A stretch of 64,000 nt of DNA from an uncultured Prevotellaceae bacterium (lineage in GTDB: Bacteria > Bacteroidota > Bacteroidia > Bacteroidales > Muribaculaceae). A model generated the notes under the pieces. That model saw only the letters and a program-made list of their open reading frames with translations, was not told where the DNA came from and ran no database searches. The position numbers and the translations under genes are program-made. This document shows positions 17,097-28,097 of this stretch, piece after piece (within the stretch, counting starts at the first letter, position 1; every line of letters begins with the position of its first letter). The stretch spans positions 1 to 64,000 of the forward strand of contig ONIL01000022.1 of assembly GCA_900317835.1 (NCBI GenBank). The letters are read 5' to 3'.

Positions 17097-18731
17097 ATGG
17101 CAGATATAGAAAACAAAATCACACAGTTGTGCCCGCAGGCGCAAGTCGATACCACCGGCGAGTTCCCGCTGATCACCGTTGATGACGCGCATTGGCATGA
17201 CCTGGCCCGCTCACTGAAGAACCAGTTGCACTATGACGTGCTCAGCGCCGTTGTGGGTATGGACTGGACCGAATCTCTGGGCTGTGTTTATTACCTGACC
17301 AATACAAGTACCCATGAGTTGCTGCACGTCAAGGTCGCCACTACCGACCGTCAGAACCCGCAGCTGCATTCGGTCGTTGACTTGTGGCCCGTGGCCAATT
17401 TCCAGGAGCGCGAGGTCTATGACTTCTACGGCATCGTGTTCATCGGCCACCCCGACATGCGCCGCATGTTCCTGCGCACCGACTGGGTGGGTTACCCCCT
17501 GCGCAAGGATTACGATCCCGCCAGCAACCCCCTGCGTCTCGACGACGAGACCAACGAGGATTACACTTGCCGCTGGGTCGAGGACGAGAATGGCAAGGTC
17601 ACCAAGGTGGATGGCAAGGTCTTCGAGGACGACGAGTATGTTGTCAATGTGGGCCCGCAGCACCCGTCAACCCACGGTGTGATGCGCTACCGTGCCAGCC
17701 TGGATGGTGAGATTGTCAAGAAGATTGATGTTGTGAGCGGCTACATCCACCGCGGCATCGAGAAGATGTGCGAGAACCTGACTTATCCCCAAATGCTGCT
17801 CTATACCGAGCGCATGGACTATATGGCTGCCCACATCAACCGCCACTGCATGTGCATGTGTGTTGAGAAGGCTCTTGGCCTTGAGGTGCCCCGCCGTGCC
17901 GAACTTATCCGCCTGATGATGGACGAGTTGATGCGCTTGTCTTCACACTTGTTGAGCTATGGTTGCTTGACGATGGACCAGGGAGCCACGACAGCGTTTT
18001 TCTACGGTTTCCGCGAGCGAGAATTGATTTACGACATCTTTGACCGCACTTGTGGCGCCCGCATGTCGATGAGCTACAGCACCATCGGTGGCGTTGTCGC
18101 CGACGTTCACGAGGACTTCATCAAGGATGTGCGTCACGCTTGTGATGTTATCGAGAAAAACCTCAAGGAGTACCACCAGCTCTTCACGGGCAACGTCATT
18201 GCCGTGAACCGCATGAAGGGTGTGGGCATCCTCAGCAAGCTGGATGCCATCGACTATGATATCACTGGCCCGTCAGGCCGTGCCAGCGGATGGCACTGCG
18301 ACGTGCGCAAAACCAATCCCTACTCACTGTATAACGAGTTCGATTTCGATGAGGTCGTTTACGAGAATGGAGACTCGATGGACCGCTACATGGTCCGCAT
18401 GAAGGAGATGGAGCAGTGCATCAAGATCCTGCGCCAAGCCTGTGACAAGCTCGAGGCCGAGGGTATCCAGGGTGAGTACTGCGCTCCCAAGGTGCCCAAG
18501 GTGATGAAACTGCCCGCTGGTCACTGGTACCAGCAGGTCGAGGCCAGCCGCGGCGCCTTTGGCGTGTACATCGAGAGTGACGGCAATACCAAGCCTGTGC
18601 GCGTTCACTTCCAGTCACCGTGCTTCAACCTGATTGGCGTTGTGGACTTGACATGTAAGGACAACATGATCGCCGACTTGATTACCATCACGGCATCGCT
18701 CGACTTCGTTATCCCCGATATCGACCGATAA
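17097..18731 (+). CDS. nuoCD: NADH-quinone oxidoreductase subunit C/D fusion
   Basis: Fusion of the 30-kDa (NuoC) and 49-kDa (NuoD) subunits in 544 residues. The NuoC part covers about 1-165 and has the signature HPDMRRMFLRTDWVGYPLRKDY. After a charged linker, NuoD begins near 183 with NVGPQHPSTHGVMR, contains GYIHRGIEKMCE and ends with DFVIPDIDR. The HPSTHG histidine lies at the quinone-binding site next to N2. The fusion is normal in Bacteroidetes and enterobacteria. The gap of 52 bases to nuoH holds no promoter-like element. Confidence 0.96.
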   Translation: MADIENKITQLCPQAQVDTTGEFPLITVDDAHWHDLARSLKNQLHYDVLSAVVGMDWTESLGCVYYLTNTSTHELLHVKVATTDRQNPQLHSVVDLWPVANFQEREVYDFYGIVFIGHPDMRRMFLRTDWVGYPLRKDYDPASNPLRLDDETNEDYTCRWVEDENGKVTKVDGKVFEDDEYVVNVGPQHPSTHGVMRYRASLDGEIVKKIDVVSGYIHRGIEKMCENLTYPQMLLYTERMDYMAAHINRHCMCMCVEKALGLEVPRRAELIRLMMDELMRLSSHLLSYGCLTMDQGATTAFFYGFRERELIYDIFDRTCGARMSMSYSTIGGVVADVHEDFIKDVRHACDVIEKNLKEYHQLFTGNVIAVNRMKGVGILSKLDAIDYDITGPSGRASGWHCDVRKTNPYSLYNEFDFDEVVYENGDSMDRYMVRMKEMEQCIKILRQACDKLEAEGIQGEYCAPKVPKVMKLPAGHWYQQVEASRGAFGVYIESDGNTKPVRVHFQSPCFNLIGVVDLTCKDNMIADLITITASLDFVIPDIDR

Positions 18732-18783
18732 TGTCAACGAGTGAAATAGAGAAAGAACAAAACCACTAAAAGAGATAACAGAT

Positions 18784-19866
18784 ATGTTTGACTTCGGAAT
18801 AGTCACGAGATGGTTAAATGACTGGATGAACAGCTTCATGCCAGGCTGGTTGACCACGACAATCGAGTGTGTGCTGGTGGCAGTGGGACTGCTGGTGGCT
18901 TACTCGCTCATCGCCATGTTCTACATCTTTTATGAGCGCAAGGTCTGCGGTTGGATTCAGTGCCGCCTGGGCCCGATGCGCGTGGGTAAGTGGGGCTTGC
19001 TCCAGGTGTTTGCCGACGTGATCAAGATTCTCCAGAAGGAGTTGATCACCCTGTGGCACACTGACAAGTTCCTTTTCAAACTGGCGCCTTATCTGGTGCT
19101 CATCGCATCGATGCTCACCTTTGCCTGCCTGCCGTGGGGAAAGGGCTTGCAGATTGTCGACATGAACATCGGCGTGTTCTTTATTGTCGCTGTGTCCTCG
19201 ATCGGTGTGCTGGGAATCCTGCTCGCCGGTTGGGCAAGTAATAGCAAGTACACCCTCATCGGTGCAATGCGAAGTGGCGCACAGATGATCAGCTATGAGC
19301 TGTCCTGTGGAATCTCCATCCTGACGATTGTGTGCCTGGCCGGCACCATGTCCATCACGGGCATTGTCGAGGCACAGCAAGACGGATGGTTCATTTTCAA
19401 GGGCCATCTCCCCGCCATTCTCGCGTTCATTATATATATAATCGCAGCCAACGCCGAGAACAACCGTGGCCCGTTTGACCTCCCCGAGGCCGAGCACGAG
19501 TTGACCGCTGGATACCACACCGAGTACTCGGGTATCCATTTCGGCTTCTTCTATCTGGCCGAGTACCTGAACCTGTTTATCGTGTCGGGTATCGCTGCGC
19601 TGCTCTTCCTGGGCGGCTGGATGCCCTTGCACATTCCCGGTTGGGAAGGCTTCAATACCGTGATGGACTACATCCCCAGTGTGGTGTGGTTCTTGGGTAA
19701 GGCGTTCTTCATGACCTTTATCTTCATGTGGATCCGTTGGTCTTTCCCCCGCGTGCGCATCGACCAGATGCTGGCTCTGGAGTGGCGTTACCTGATGCCT
19801 ATCGGCCTTGTTAATCTGGTGGTCATGGCCATTATCGTGACTCAGGGCTGGTACTTCGGTTCCTAA
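18784..19866 (+). CDS. nuoH: NADH-quinone oxidoreductase subunit H
   Basis: Membrane subunit of 360 residues with about eight helices, forming the quinone entry path. Signature regions are [14 protein letters not shown] near the first loop, the conserved [21 protein letters not shown] loop with its acidic residues, and [17 protein letters not shown] at the C-terminal end. It is the last nuo gene before the ATP synthase genes: atpD begins 49 bases later, with no hairpin or promoter match in between. Confidence 0.96.
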   Translation: MFDFGIVTRWLNDWMNSFMPGWLTTTIECVLVAVGLLVAYSLIAMFYIFYERKVCGWIQCRLGPMRVGKWGLLQVFADVIKILQKELITLWHTDKFLFKLAPYLVLIASMLTFACLPWGKGLQIVDMNIGVFFIVAVSSIGVLGILLAGWASNSKYTLIGAMRSGAQMISYELSCGISILTIVCLAGTMSITGIVEAQQDGWFIFKGHLPAILAFIIYIIAANAENNRGPFDLPEAEHELTAGYHTEYSGIHFGFFYLAEYLNLFIVSGIAALLFLGGWMPLHIPGWEGFNTVMDYIPSVVWFLGKAFFMTFIFMWIRWSFPRVRIDQMLALEWRYLMPIGLVNLVVMAIIVTQGWYFGS

Positions 19867-19888
19867 TTCATCAAGCAAAAAACAATAA

Positions 19889-21415
<1,527 letters not shown>

Positions 21416-21454
21416 AACCGCTTCACAGAGTTAAACATTATATAATAATATAAC

Positions 21455-21688
21455 ATGACACTCAAAATCATATCGGCTGAACAGATTGAGTTTGAAGGCA
21501 CCGTGGAACAGGTGACGCTTCCTGGCGTCATGGGCAGTTTCCAAGTGCTGAAAAACCATGCCGCGCTCATCGCTGCGCTCACCGCGGGGCGCATGAGTTA
21601 TGTGGCCGATGGCAGCACCGTGGAGCGTGACATTCACGGCGGTGTGGCCGATGTCAAGGATAATGTGGTGTCGGTTTGCCTGTATTAA
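21455..21688 (+). CDS. atpC: F1 ATP synthase subunit epsilon, short form
   Basis: Only 77 residues, against about 130-140 for the usual bacterial epsilon. The N-terminal beta-sandwich is complete (ISAEQIEFEG, VTLPGVMGSFQVLKNHAALIAAL), but the C-terminal two-helix domain that can inhibit ATP hydrolysis is missing. It should still link gamma to the c-ring. The stop codon is clean and atpB follows 9 bases later, so this is not a visible truncation. Short forms are known in some Bacteroidetes; loss of epsilon-type inhibition is inferred. Confidence 0.92.
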   Translation: MTLKIISAEQIEFEGTVEQVTLPGVMGSFQVLKNHAALIAALTAGRMSYVADGSTVERDIHGGVADVKDNVVSVCLY

Positions 21689-21697
21689 CGCAGAGTA

Positions 21698-22771
21698 ATG
21701 AAAAGCAAGATAATAACTGCGATTGTCGCCCTCGTGATTGTGGCGTTGATGGGGTGGGGTTACTACAGCACCGCCCAGCATCGTGCACACGGTCACAGCA
21801 GCGAGCTGAACCCCAAGGAGACCATTTTTGAGCACTTGGGCGACGCTTACGGCTGGGAGGTGCCCTTCAATCACAGCATGAGCATTCCGTTGCCCATCAT
21901 TGTGTGGGGACAGGACGGCCTGCACTGCTTCATGAGCAACCGCATCACTGGCGGCGAGACCTATGACGGTTTCAAGATTTCGACCAGCGAGGAGCATCAC
22001 GGCAAAGTCGTGCAAGTGCTCAATGATGGAAGCGAGTACCGTCCTTGGGATTTCTCCATTACCAAGAATGTAGCAGGCCTCATTATTGCCGCAATTGTTG
22101 TGGTGCTGATGGTGATGTCACTCAAGCGCTGGTATGTACGCAACGGCATGAAGGCTCCGCGAGGGGGCAAGGGTGCTCTTGAGTTGGTTGTGGACTTTGT
22201 CTATAGCGACACCATCCGCCCCATCCTGGGCAAGCATGCGCCCAAGTATGCGCCCTACTTGCTCACCGCCTTCTTCTTCATCCTGACGATGAACTTGCTG
22301 GGCCTGATCGTCATCTTCCCGGGTGGCGCCAACCTGACCGGCAACATTGCCGTGACGCTGGTGCTGGCTCTGCTGACGTTCCTGATCACGACCTTCAGCG
22401 GCACGCGTGAGTACTGGAAAGAGATCTTCTGGCCCGAGGTGCCCATGGCGCTCAAGTGCCCCGTCCCCATGATGCAGCTCATCGAGGTGCTGGGTATGTT
22501 CACCAAGCCGCTGGCCTTGATGGTCCGTCTGTTTGCCAACATGATGAGCGGCCACATGGTGGTCCTCGTGTTGGTATTGCTTATCTTCATTTTCACCAAT
22601 CTCTTCGGTGTGGGCGTGGGTGTCGGCACGAGCATCTTCTCGGTGGCCTTCACGCTGTTCATGCTCTTGCTTGATGTGCTGGTGAGCTTCATCCAGGCCT
22701 ATGTGTTTACCATCCTGAGCACCATCTTCATTTCGATGGCACTCGTGGAACCTCATCACAAGAAGGCCTAA
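21698..22771 (+). CDS. atpB: Fo ATP synthase subunit a
   Basis: Membrane subunit of 357 residues, longer than the usual 250-290 because of an N-terminal extension with a signal-like helix (1-25) and a soluble segment to about 125. The core helices follow, with the essential Arg in LMVRLFANMMSGH and the proton-channel helix near the C-terminus (FIQAYVFTILSTIFISMAL). It follows atpC by 9 bases, and I see no atpI. The extended N-terminus is common in Bacteroidetes. Confidence 0.95.
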   Translation: MKSKIITAIVALVIVALMGWGYYSTAQHRAHGHSSELNPKETIFEHLGDAYGWEVPFNHSMSIPLPIIVWGQDGLHCFMSNRITGGETYDGFKISTSEEHHGKVVQVLNDGSEYRPWDFSITKNVAGLIIAAIVVVLMVMSLKRWYVRNGMKAPRGGKGALELVVDFVYSDTIRPILGKHAPKYAPYLLTAFFFILTMNLLGLIVIFPGGANLTGNIAVTLVLALLTFLITTFSGTREYWKEIFWPEVPMALKCPVPMMQLIEVLGMFTKPLALMVRLFANMMSGHMVVLVLVLLIFIFTNLFGVGVGVGTSIFSVAFTLFMLLLDVLVSFIQAYVFTILSTIFISMALVEPHHKKA

Positions 22772-22774
22772 TAA

Positions 22775-23062
<288 letters not shown>

Positions 23063-23077
23063 TTATTCTAGGCTCAG

Positions 23078-23575
23078 ATGGAACTTTTCACGCCTGAATT
23101 TGGCCTGGTCTTCTGGATGTTCCTGGCATTCCTGTGCCTGTACTTCATCCTTGCCAAGTGGGCATGGCCTTTCATCATCAAGTCGATGGAAGAGCGTGCC
23201 GACCTGATTGACAAGGGTGTGGCCTACGCACAGGAAGCCAAGTCGCACCTGGACAATGCCAAGGCCGAAGCGGACAAGTTGCTTGCCCAGGCCCGTAACG
23301 AGCAGGCCGACATCCTGCGCGAAGCATCCAAGATGCGCAACGAGCTCATCGAGAATGCCCGCAGCGAGGCTGCTGACGAGGCTAAGAAGGTCAGCGAGGC
23401 CGCTCAGGTATCGCTGGAGCAGTCCCGCAAGGAGGCCGAGAAGCAACTGCGCGCCGAGGTGGGTGACCTGGCACTTCAGATTGCTGAGAAGGTGATTCGC
23501 AAGAATATCGCCAGCGACGATGCCCAGCGGGCGCTAGTTGACCAATATCTGAGTGAGGTTGAGACTAAAAACTAA
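23078..23575 (+). CDS. atpF: Fo ATP synthase subunit b
   Basis: Peripheral-stalk subunit of 165 residues: one N-terminal membrane helix (about 8-27) and a long, charged right-handed coiled coil with heptad-like Ala/Glu/Lys spacing (AKSHLDNAKAEADKLLAQAR). Length and topology are standard. It lies between atpE (15 bases) and atpH (6 bases), in the normal gene order. Confidence 0.94.
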   Translation: MELFTPEFGLVFWMFLAFLCLYFILAKWAWPFIIKSMEERADLIDKGVAYAQEAKSHLDNAKAEADKLLAQARNEQADILREASKMRNELIENARSEAADEAKKVSEAAQVSLEQSRKEAEKQLRAEVGDLALQIAEKVIRKNIASDDAQRALVDQYLSEVETKN

Positions 23576-23581
23576 CGCGAT

Positions 23582-24124
23582 ATGAGTGACGGACTAATTC
23601 CACGCCGATACGCCAAAGCGTTGTACAAGTACGCCGTCGAGAACGGCGACTCGCAGGAAATCTATGAGCTCTTGAAGAAGCTCAGTTTCCGCCACACCGC
23701 TATCGACGACCTCAAGCGCGCTGTACTCAACCCCGAAATCTCTGACGAAGCCAAGGGAGCCTATATGCTCAAGCTTGCGGGCGGCAAGCCCGGCAGCTCG
23801 CTGGACAAGTTCCTGCTGCTGGTCGTGCGCAACAACCGCGCCGAGTATCTGCAGAAGATTTCCCTCGCATACGTCGATCTCTACCGCGAGGCCCATGAGA
23901 TAGCCCATGTGGTCATCACCACGGCAGTCCCCATGCCCGAGGCCGAGGTCAATGCCATTATCGACATCGTCAAGAAGCGACTGGGAGCGATGGAACTCGA
24001 GATCGAGCAGATCATCGACCCCGAATTGATAGGCGGTTTCACCGTCAAGATCAACGGTCTGGTACTTGACGCGTCGGTAAAGAGAGAATTGAACGAATTG
24101 CGATTACAATTGCAAAAGAAATAA
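23582..24124 (+). CDS. atpH: F1 ATP synthase subunit delta
   Basis: Subunit of 180 residues linking the top of F1 to the b-stalk. It has the N-terminal helical domain beginning LIPRRYAKALYKYAVENG and the C-terminal family signature in IDPELIGGFTVKINGLVLDASVKREL. Position between atpF and atpA is standard. Confidence 0.94.
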   Translation: MSDGLIPRRYAKALYKYAVENGDSQEIYELLKKLSFRHTAIDDLKRAVLNPEISDEAKGAYMLKLAGGKPGSSLDKFLLLVVRNNRAEYLQKISLAYVDLYREAHEIAHVVITTAVPMPEAEVNAIIDIVKKRLGAMELEIEQIIDPELIGGFTVKINGLVLDASVKRELNELRLQLQKK

Positions 24125-24139
24125 CTGAATTTTCAAGAG

Positions 24140-25735
24140 ATGATTAATCCCAGTGAAATATCTGATATACTGAAACAGCAACTCATCGAGGATATCGCTA
24201 AGCGTCAGGTGGTCTTTGAAGAAGAAGGCACCGTCCTGGAGGTGGGTGATGGCGTGGCTCATGCTTATGGTCTGCACAACGTGGAGGCCAACGAGCTCGT
24301 GCAATTCGAGAACGGTGTGACCGGAGTCGCCATGAACCTGGAGGAGAGTGACGTGGGTATCATCCTGCTGGATGAGGTGGACACCGTTACCGAGAACATG
24401 AAAGTTCGCCGCACCGGTGAAATCGCATCCATCGAGGTCGGTGAGGGTCTGTTGGGCCGCGTGATCGACGTGCTTGCCAAACCCATCGACGGCAAAGGCC
24501 CCATCGAGGGCAAAAAGCTGCGTCTGCCGCTGGAGCGCAAGGCTCCTGGCGTTATCTTCCGCCAGCCGGTGAACCAGCCGTTGCAGACGGGCCTCAAAGC
24601 CATCGACTCGATGATTCCCATCGGCCGTGGCCAGCGTGAGCTCATCATCGGTGACCGCCAGATCGGCAAAACCGCCATTGCGGTGGACACGATCATTAAC
24701 CAGCGCGCCAACTTCGAGGCCGGCAAGCCGGTATATTGCATCTATGTCGCCATCGGTCAGAAGGCTTCGACCGTAGCTGCCCTCGTCAACAAGCTTGAGG
24801 AGAGCGGCGCACTGCCCTATACCATCGTTGTGGCCGCCACGGCTGCCGACTCGGCTTCGATGCGCTACTACGCACCGTTCGCCGGCGCCGCCATCGGTGA
24901 ATTCTTCCGTGACACCGGTCGTGATGCCCTTGTGATCTATGATGACCTTTCCAAACACGCTGTGGCCTATCGTGAGATCTCGCTGATCCTCAAGCGTCCG
25001 TCGGGACGTGAGGCTTATCCTGGCGATATCTTCTACCTGCACAGCCGTCTGCTTGAGCGTGCCGCCAAGATCAACGAGAATCAGGATGTGGCCAGCGTGA
25101 TGAACGACCTGCCGGCCCCACTCAAGCCCATTGTCAAGGGTGGTGGCTCGTTGACGGCATTGCCCATCATCGAGACTCAGGCCGGCGACGTGAGCGCCTA
25201 TATCCCCACTAACGTGATTTCGATTACCGATGGCCAGATCTATCTGGAGTCGGCGCTGTTCAACTCGGGAATCCGTCCCGCTGTGAATGTGGGTATCTCG
25301 GTATCGCGTGTGGGTGGTAACGCCCAGATCAAGTGCATGAAGAAGGTGGCTGGTACCCTCAAGATTGCCCAGGCTCAGTATCGTGAACTTGAGGCCTTTA
25401 CCAAGTTTGGTGGCGACATCGACCCCGTTACGGCACGCACCATCGACACTGGCCGCAAGAACGAGCGACTGCTTGTGCAGCCCCAGTACACGCCCATGCA
25501 GGTCGAGGAGCAGGTGGCTATCATCTATTGTGGTGTGAACGGCCTGTTGCGTGATGTGCCCCTGGACAAGGTGGCCGAGTTTGAGAAACTGTTCATCCAG
25601 TACCTGCGCGGCAAGCACCAGAGCGATGTGCTCGACGTGCTGCGCGACGGCAAGATTGACGACGACGTCATGTCCAAGCTCAAGGCCGCCGCTGCCCAGA
25701 TTTCGGCAAAGTATGCCGAAGTTGCCGCCAGTTAA
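24140..25735 (+). CDS. atpA: F1 ATP synthase subunit alpha
   Basis: Non-catalytic nucleotide-binding subunit of 531 residues. The P-loop is [14 protein letters not shown] (about 172-185). The arginine-finger region is near [20 protein letters not shown] and the signature [14 protein letters not shown] is clear. A long reverse-strand open frame over the same bases is a codon-bias shadow. Confidence 0.97.
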   Translation: MINPSEISDILKQQLIEDIAKRQVVFEEEGTVLEVGDGVAHAYGLHNVEANELVQFENGVTGVAMNLEESDVGIILLDEVDTVTENMKVRRTGEIASIEVGEGLLGRVIDVLAKPIDGKGPIEGKKLRLPLERKAPGVIFRQPVNQPLQTGLKAIDSMIPIGRGQRELIIGDRQIGKTAIAVDTIINQRANFEAGKPVYCIYVAIGQKASTVAALVNKLEESGALPYTIVVAATAADSASMRYYAPFAGAAIGEFFRDTGRDALVIYDDLSKHAVAYREISLILKRPSGREAYPGDIFYLHSRLLERAAKINENQDVASVMNDLPAPLKPIVKGGGSLTALPIIETQAGDVSAYIPTNVISITDGQIYLESALFNSGIRPAVNVGISVSRVGGNAQIKCMKKVAGTLKIAQAQYRELEAFTKFGGDIDPVTARTIDTGRKNERLLVQPQYTPMQVEEQVAIIYCGVNGLLRDVPLDKVAEFEKLFIQYLRGKHQSDVLDVLRDGKIDDDVMSKLKAAAAQISAKYAEVAAS

Positions 25736-25759
25736 TACCGCAAACATTAACTTCGCAAG

Positions 25760-26650
25760 ATGTCAACATTAAGAGAACTCAAGACGCGAATTGGATCGGT
25801 AGCCTCCACGCAGAAGACGACGAGTGCCATGAAAATGATCTCGTCGTCCAAGATGCGCAAGGCTACAGGCCAACTGCAACGTCTTTCCCCTTATCGTCAC
25901 ATGGTGCAACACGTCATCAGCCACTTGCTGGTGACCGACCAGCAGTTTGACTCGCCGCTCATCGCCGAGCGTGAGGTAGGGCGTGTGGCACTTGTGGTGT
26001 TTGGCAGCGATGATGGCTTGTGTGGTGGTTTCAACGTCAACATCTTCAAGCAGTTGCTTGTCAGCATTAATGAGGTGCGCAAGCAATACGGTCAGCAGGT
26101 GGGTATTACCATCGTGCCCGTGGGCAAGAAAATGACCAAGGCGGTCCAGAAAATCACTGGCAAGGGCAAGGACATCCAGATGGAACGTGTGGCGCTCAAC
26201 ACCCGCAGCGACAGTGAGGAACTGTATGCCTTCACCGACCTGATGAAAACGCGTTTCCTGGAGCATGCCTTTGACCGGGTGGAGATGCTTTACATGCACT
26301 TCATCTCGACCGGCAAGCAGGTGTTCACGCGCGAGCAGCTGCTCCCCGTGAGCTATCAGGGTCTGGCTGATAATGTTGACCCCCGAGCCGCCAACAGTCC
26401 CTGCCTGTTTGAGCCCGATGCCAACACCATCTTCAACACCGTGCTGCCCCTGCACATCAAGTCGATGCTCCAGGATGTGTTCATCCAGAGTGCGGCCAGT
26501 GAGCAGAGCGCACGCGTGATGGCCATGCAGGCGGCAAGCGACAATGCCAAGGAATTGCTTGACGAGTTGCAGCTGGAGTACAATAAGCTGCGTCAACAGG
26601 GCATCACCACCGAGCTGCTCGACATCCTGGGCGGTCAGGTGGAACGCTAA
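25760..26650 (+). CDS. atpG: F1 ATP synthase subunit gamma
   Basis: Central-stalk subunit of 296 residues. The N-terminal helix TLRELKTRIGSVASTQKTTSAM and the C-terminal helix MQAASDNAKELLDELQLEYNKLRQQGITTELLDILGG form the rotor coiled coil. It closes the atp set; nuoI starts 37 bases later, again without promoter or hairpin. Confidence 0.96.
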   Translation: MSTLRELKTRIGSVASTQKTTSAMKMISSSKMRKATGQLQRLSPYRHMVQHVISHLLVTDQQFDSPLIAEREVGRVALVVFGSDDGLCGGFNVNIFKQLLVSINEVRKQYGQQVGITIVPVGKKMTKAVQKITGKGKDIQMERVALNTRSDSEELYAFTDLMKTRFLEHAFDRVEMLYMHFISTGKQVFTREQLLPVSYQGLADNVDPRAANSPCLFEPDANTIFNTVLPLHIKSMLQDVFIQSAASEQSARVMAMQAASDNAKELLDELQLEYNKLRQQGITTELLDILGGQVER

Positions 26651-26687
26651 TGCGAAATGTAAAGAAAACAAGAAAATAATTAGAAAT

Positions 26688-27251
26688 ATGAGCATTAAGG
26701 AGTATTTCGTCTCAATCTTTAAAGGCTTTTTCAGCCTGATTAAGGGCATGGCGGTGACCGGCAAGGAGCTGGTGACCCCCAAGGTGACCGAGCAATATCC
26801 CGAGAATCGCGCTACACTGAACATTCCCGAGCGGTTCCGTGCTACACTGGAATTCATCTATGATGAGAATGGTGTACACAAGTGTATCGCGTGCGGTAGC
26901 TGTGAGCGCAACTGCCCTAACCAGACCATCAGCATCACCAAGCGCATGGTCGATTTGCCCGACGGCAAAAAGAAAATGAAGCTCGACAAGTACATGTATG
27001 ACTTGGGCAGCTGCACATTCTGCGGATTGTGCGTGCAGGTGTGTCCCACCAACGCTATCAAGTTCAGCAACGACTTTGAGCAAGCAGTGTTCACGCGTGA
27101 GAAGCTTGTTAAGCAGCTCAATTACCTGCCCGAGAAGGACGACGCTCCCGCTCCCGCACCTGCCGCCAAGCCTGCGGCTCCTGCTGCCGAAGCGAAGCCC
27201 GCTGCTGCCGAGACTAAAGTAGAAGAACCCAAAGAAAACAAAGAACAATAA
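26688..27251 (+). CDS. nuoI: NADH-quinone oxidoreductase subunit I
   Basis: Iron-sulfur subunit of 187 residues with two 4Fe-4S motifs, CIACGSCERNCPN and CTFCGLCVQVCPT, that carry clusters N6a and N6b. An N-terminal amphipathic helix (EYFVSIFKGFFSLIKG) lies on the membrane. The C-terminal 45 residues form an Ala/Pro/Lys/Glu-rich tail (PAPAPAAKPAAPAAEAKPAA) that is not part of the conserved fold. The ATG at 26688 gives the expected N-terminus; longer in-frame starts overlap atpG. The stop overlaps the nuoJ start by one base. Confidence 0.96.
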   Translation: MSIKEYFVSIFKGFFSLIKGMAVTGKELVTPKVTEQYPENRATLNIPERFRATLEFIYDENGVHKCIACGSCERNCPNQTISITKRMVDLPDGKKKMKLDKYMYDLGSCTFCGLCVQVCPTNAIKFSNDFEQAVFTREKLVKQLNYLPEKDDAPAPAPAAKPAAPAAEAKPAAAETKVEEPKENKEQ

Positions 27252-27766
27252 TGGAATCAGTAGGTAACATCATTTTGTACTTTATCGTTGCCATCGCCAT
27301 CATCGTCTTCTCGGTGTTGACGGTAACCACGCGCAAGATTCTGCGCTCGGCAACCTATCTGCTGTTTGTGCTTTTTGCCACAGCCATCATCTACTTCCAG
27401 ATGGACTATCAGTTCCTGGGAGCGGTACAGATTGCCGTCTATGCCGGCGGCATCATGGTGCTGTTTGTGTTTGCCATCATGCTAACGCAACAGCCCGGCA
27501 AGAGTGCCGATGCCCTGGCCACGCATCGCCGCTGGTTGGGACTGACGGCTGCGCTGGCTGGAGTCGCCGTGTGCGGCTATGGCCTGTTCAGCTTTTCAGG
27601 CTTCGTTGGCCGACTGCTCAGCAGCGGGGTGGACATCAATATGGACAAGATCGGCCAATTCCTGTTGAGTACCGACAAGTTTGGCTATCTGTTGCCTTTT
27701 GAGGCCATCAGTGTGTTGTTATTGGCTTGTATCATCGGTGGTGTGGTTATCGCCCGTCGCCGCTAA
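27251..27766 (+). CDS. nuoJ: NADH-quinone oxidoreductase subunit J
   Basis: Membrane subunit of 171 residues with five predicted helices. The region YFQMDYQFLGAVQIAVYAGGIMVLFVFAIML contains the conserved Gly/Ala-rich helix 3 of NuoJ, which bends at the quinone-proton coupling site. Its start shares one base with the nuoI stop (TAATG), so translation is probably coupled. Confidence 0.95.
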   Translation: MESVGNIILYFIVAIAIIVFSVLTVTTRKILRSATYLLFVLFATAIIYFQMDYQFLGAVQIAVYAGGIMVLFVFAIMLTQQPGKSADALATHRRWLGLTAALAGVAVCGYGLFSFSGFVGRLLSSGVDINMDKIGQFLLSTDKFGYLLPFEAISVLLLACIIGGVVIARRR

Positions 27767-27780
27767 AACGTGATTAGATT

Positions 27781-28092
27781 ATGGATTTGACACTGTTTAT
27801 GTATCTCATTCCCAGCCTCATCATGTTTGGCTGTGGCGTTTATGGCTTCATCACCCGCAAGAACATGATTGCCATCATGATCTCGCTGGAGCTGATGTTG
27901 AACTCGGTCGATATCAACTTTGTGTTGTTTAACCGTTACCTGTTTCCTGGCCAGATGGACGGCATGTTCTTCTCGCTGTTCGCGATTGCCATCGCAGCGG
28001 CCGAGACGGCTCTTGCCCTTGCCATCATCATCAATGTCTATCGCATTGCCAAGAACGTGGACATCAACCAAATCACTAAACTGAAATTCTAA
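27781..28092 (+). CDS. nuoK: NADH-quinone oxidoreductase subunit K
   Basis: Three-helix membrane subunit of 103 residues. The conserved acidic residues are present: Glu in ISLELMLNSVDINFVLFNR and Glu in AIAAAETALALAIIINVYR, which line the proton path. Normal size; 14 bases after nuoJ and 5 before nuoL. Confidence 0.95.
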   Translation: MDLTLFMYLIPSLIMFGCGVYGFITRKNMIAIMISLELMLNSVDINFVLFNRYLFPGQMDGMFFSLFAIAIAAAETALALAIIINVYRIAKNVDINQITKLKF

Positions 28093-28097
28093 CGATT

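Noticed and set aside
24104-25747. 547-codon open frame on the minus strand
   Set aside because: It mirrors atpA, whose product matches the family in every motif; the reverse frame has low-complexity His/Gly/Asp-rich composition and no family features.
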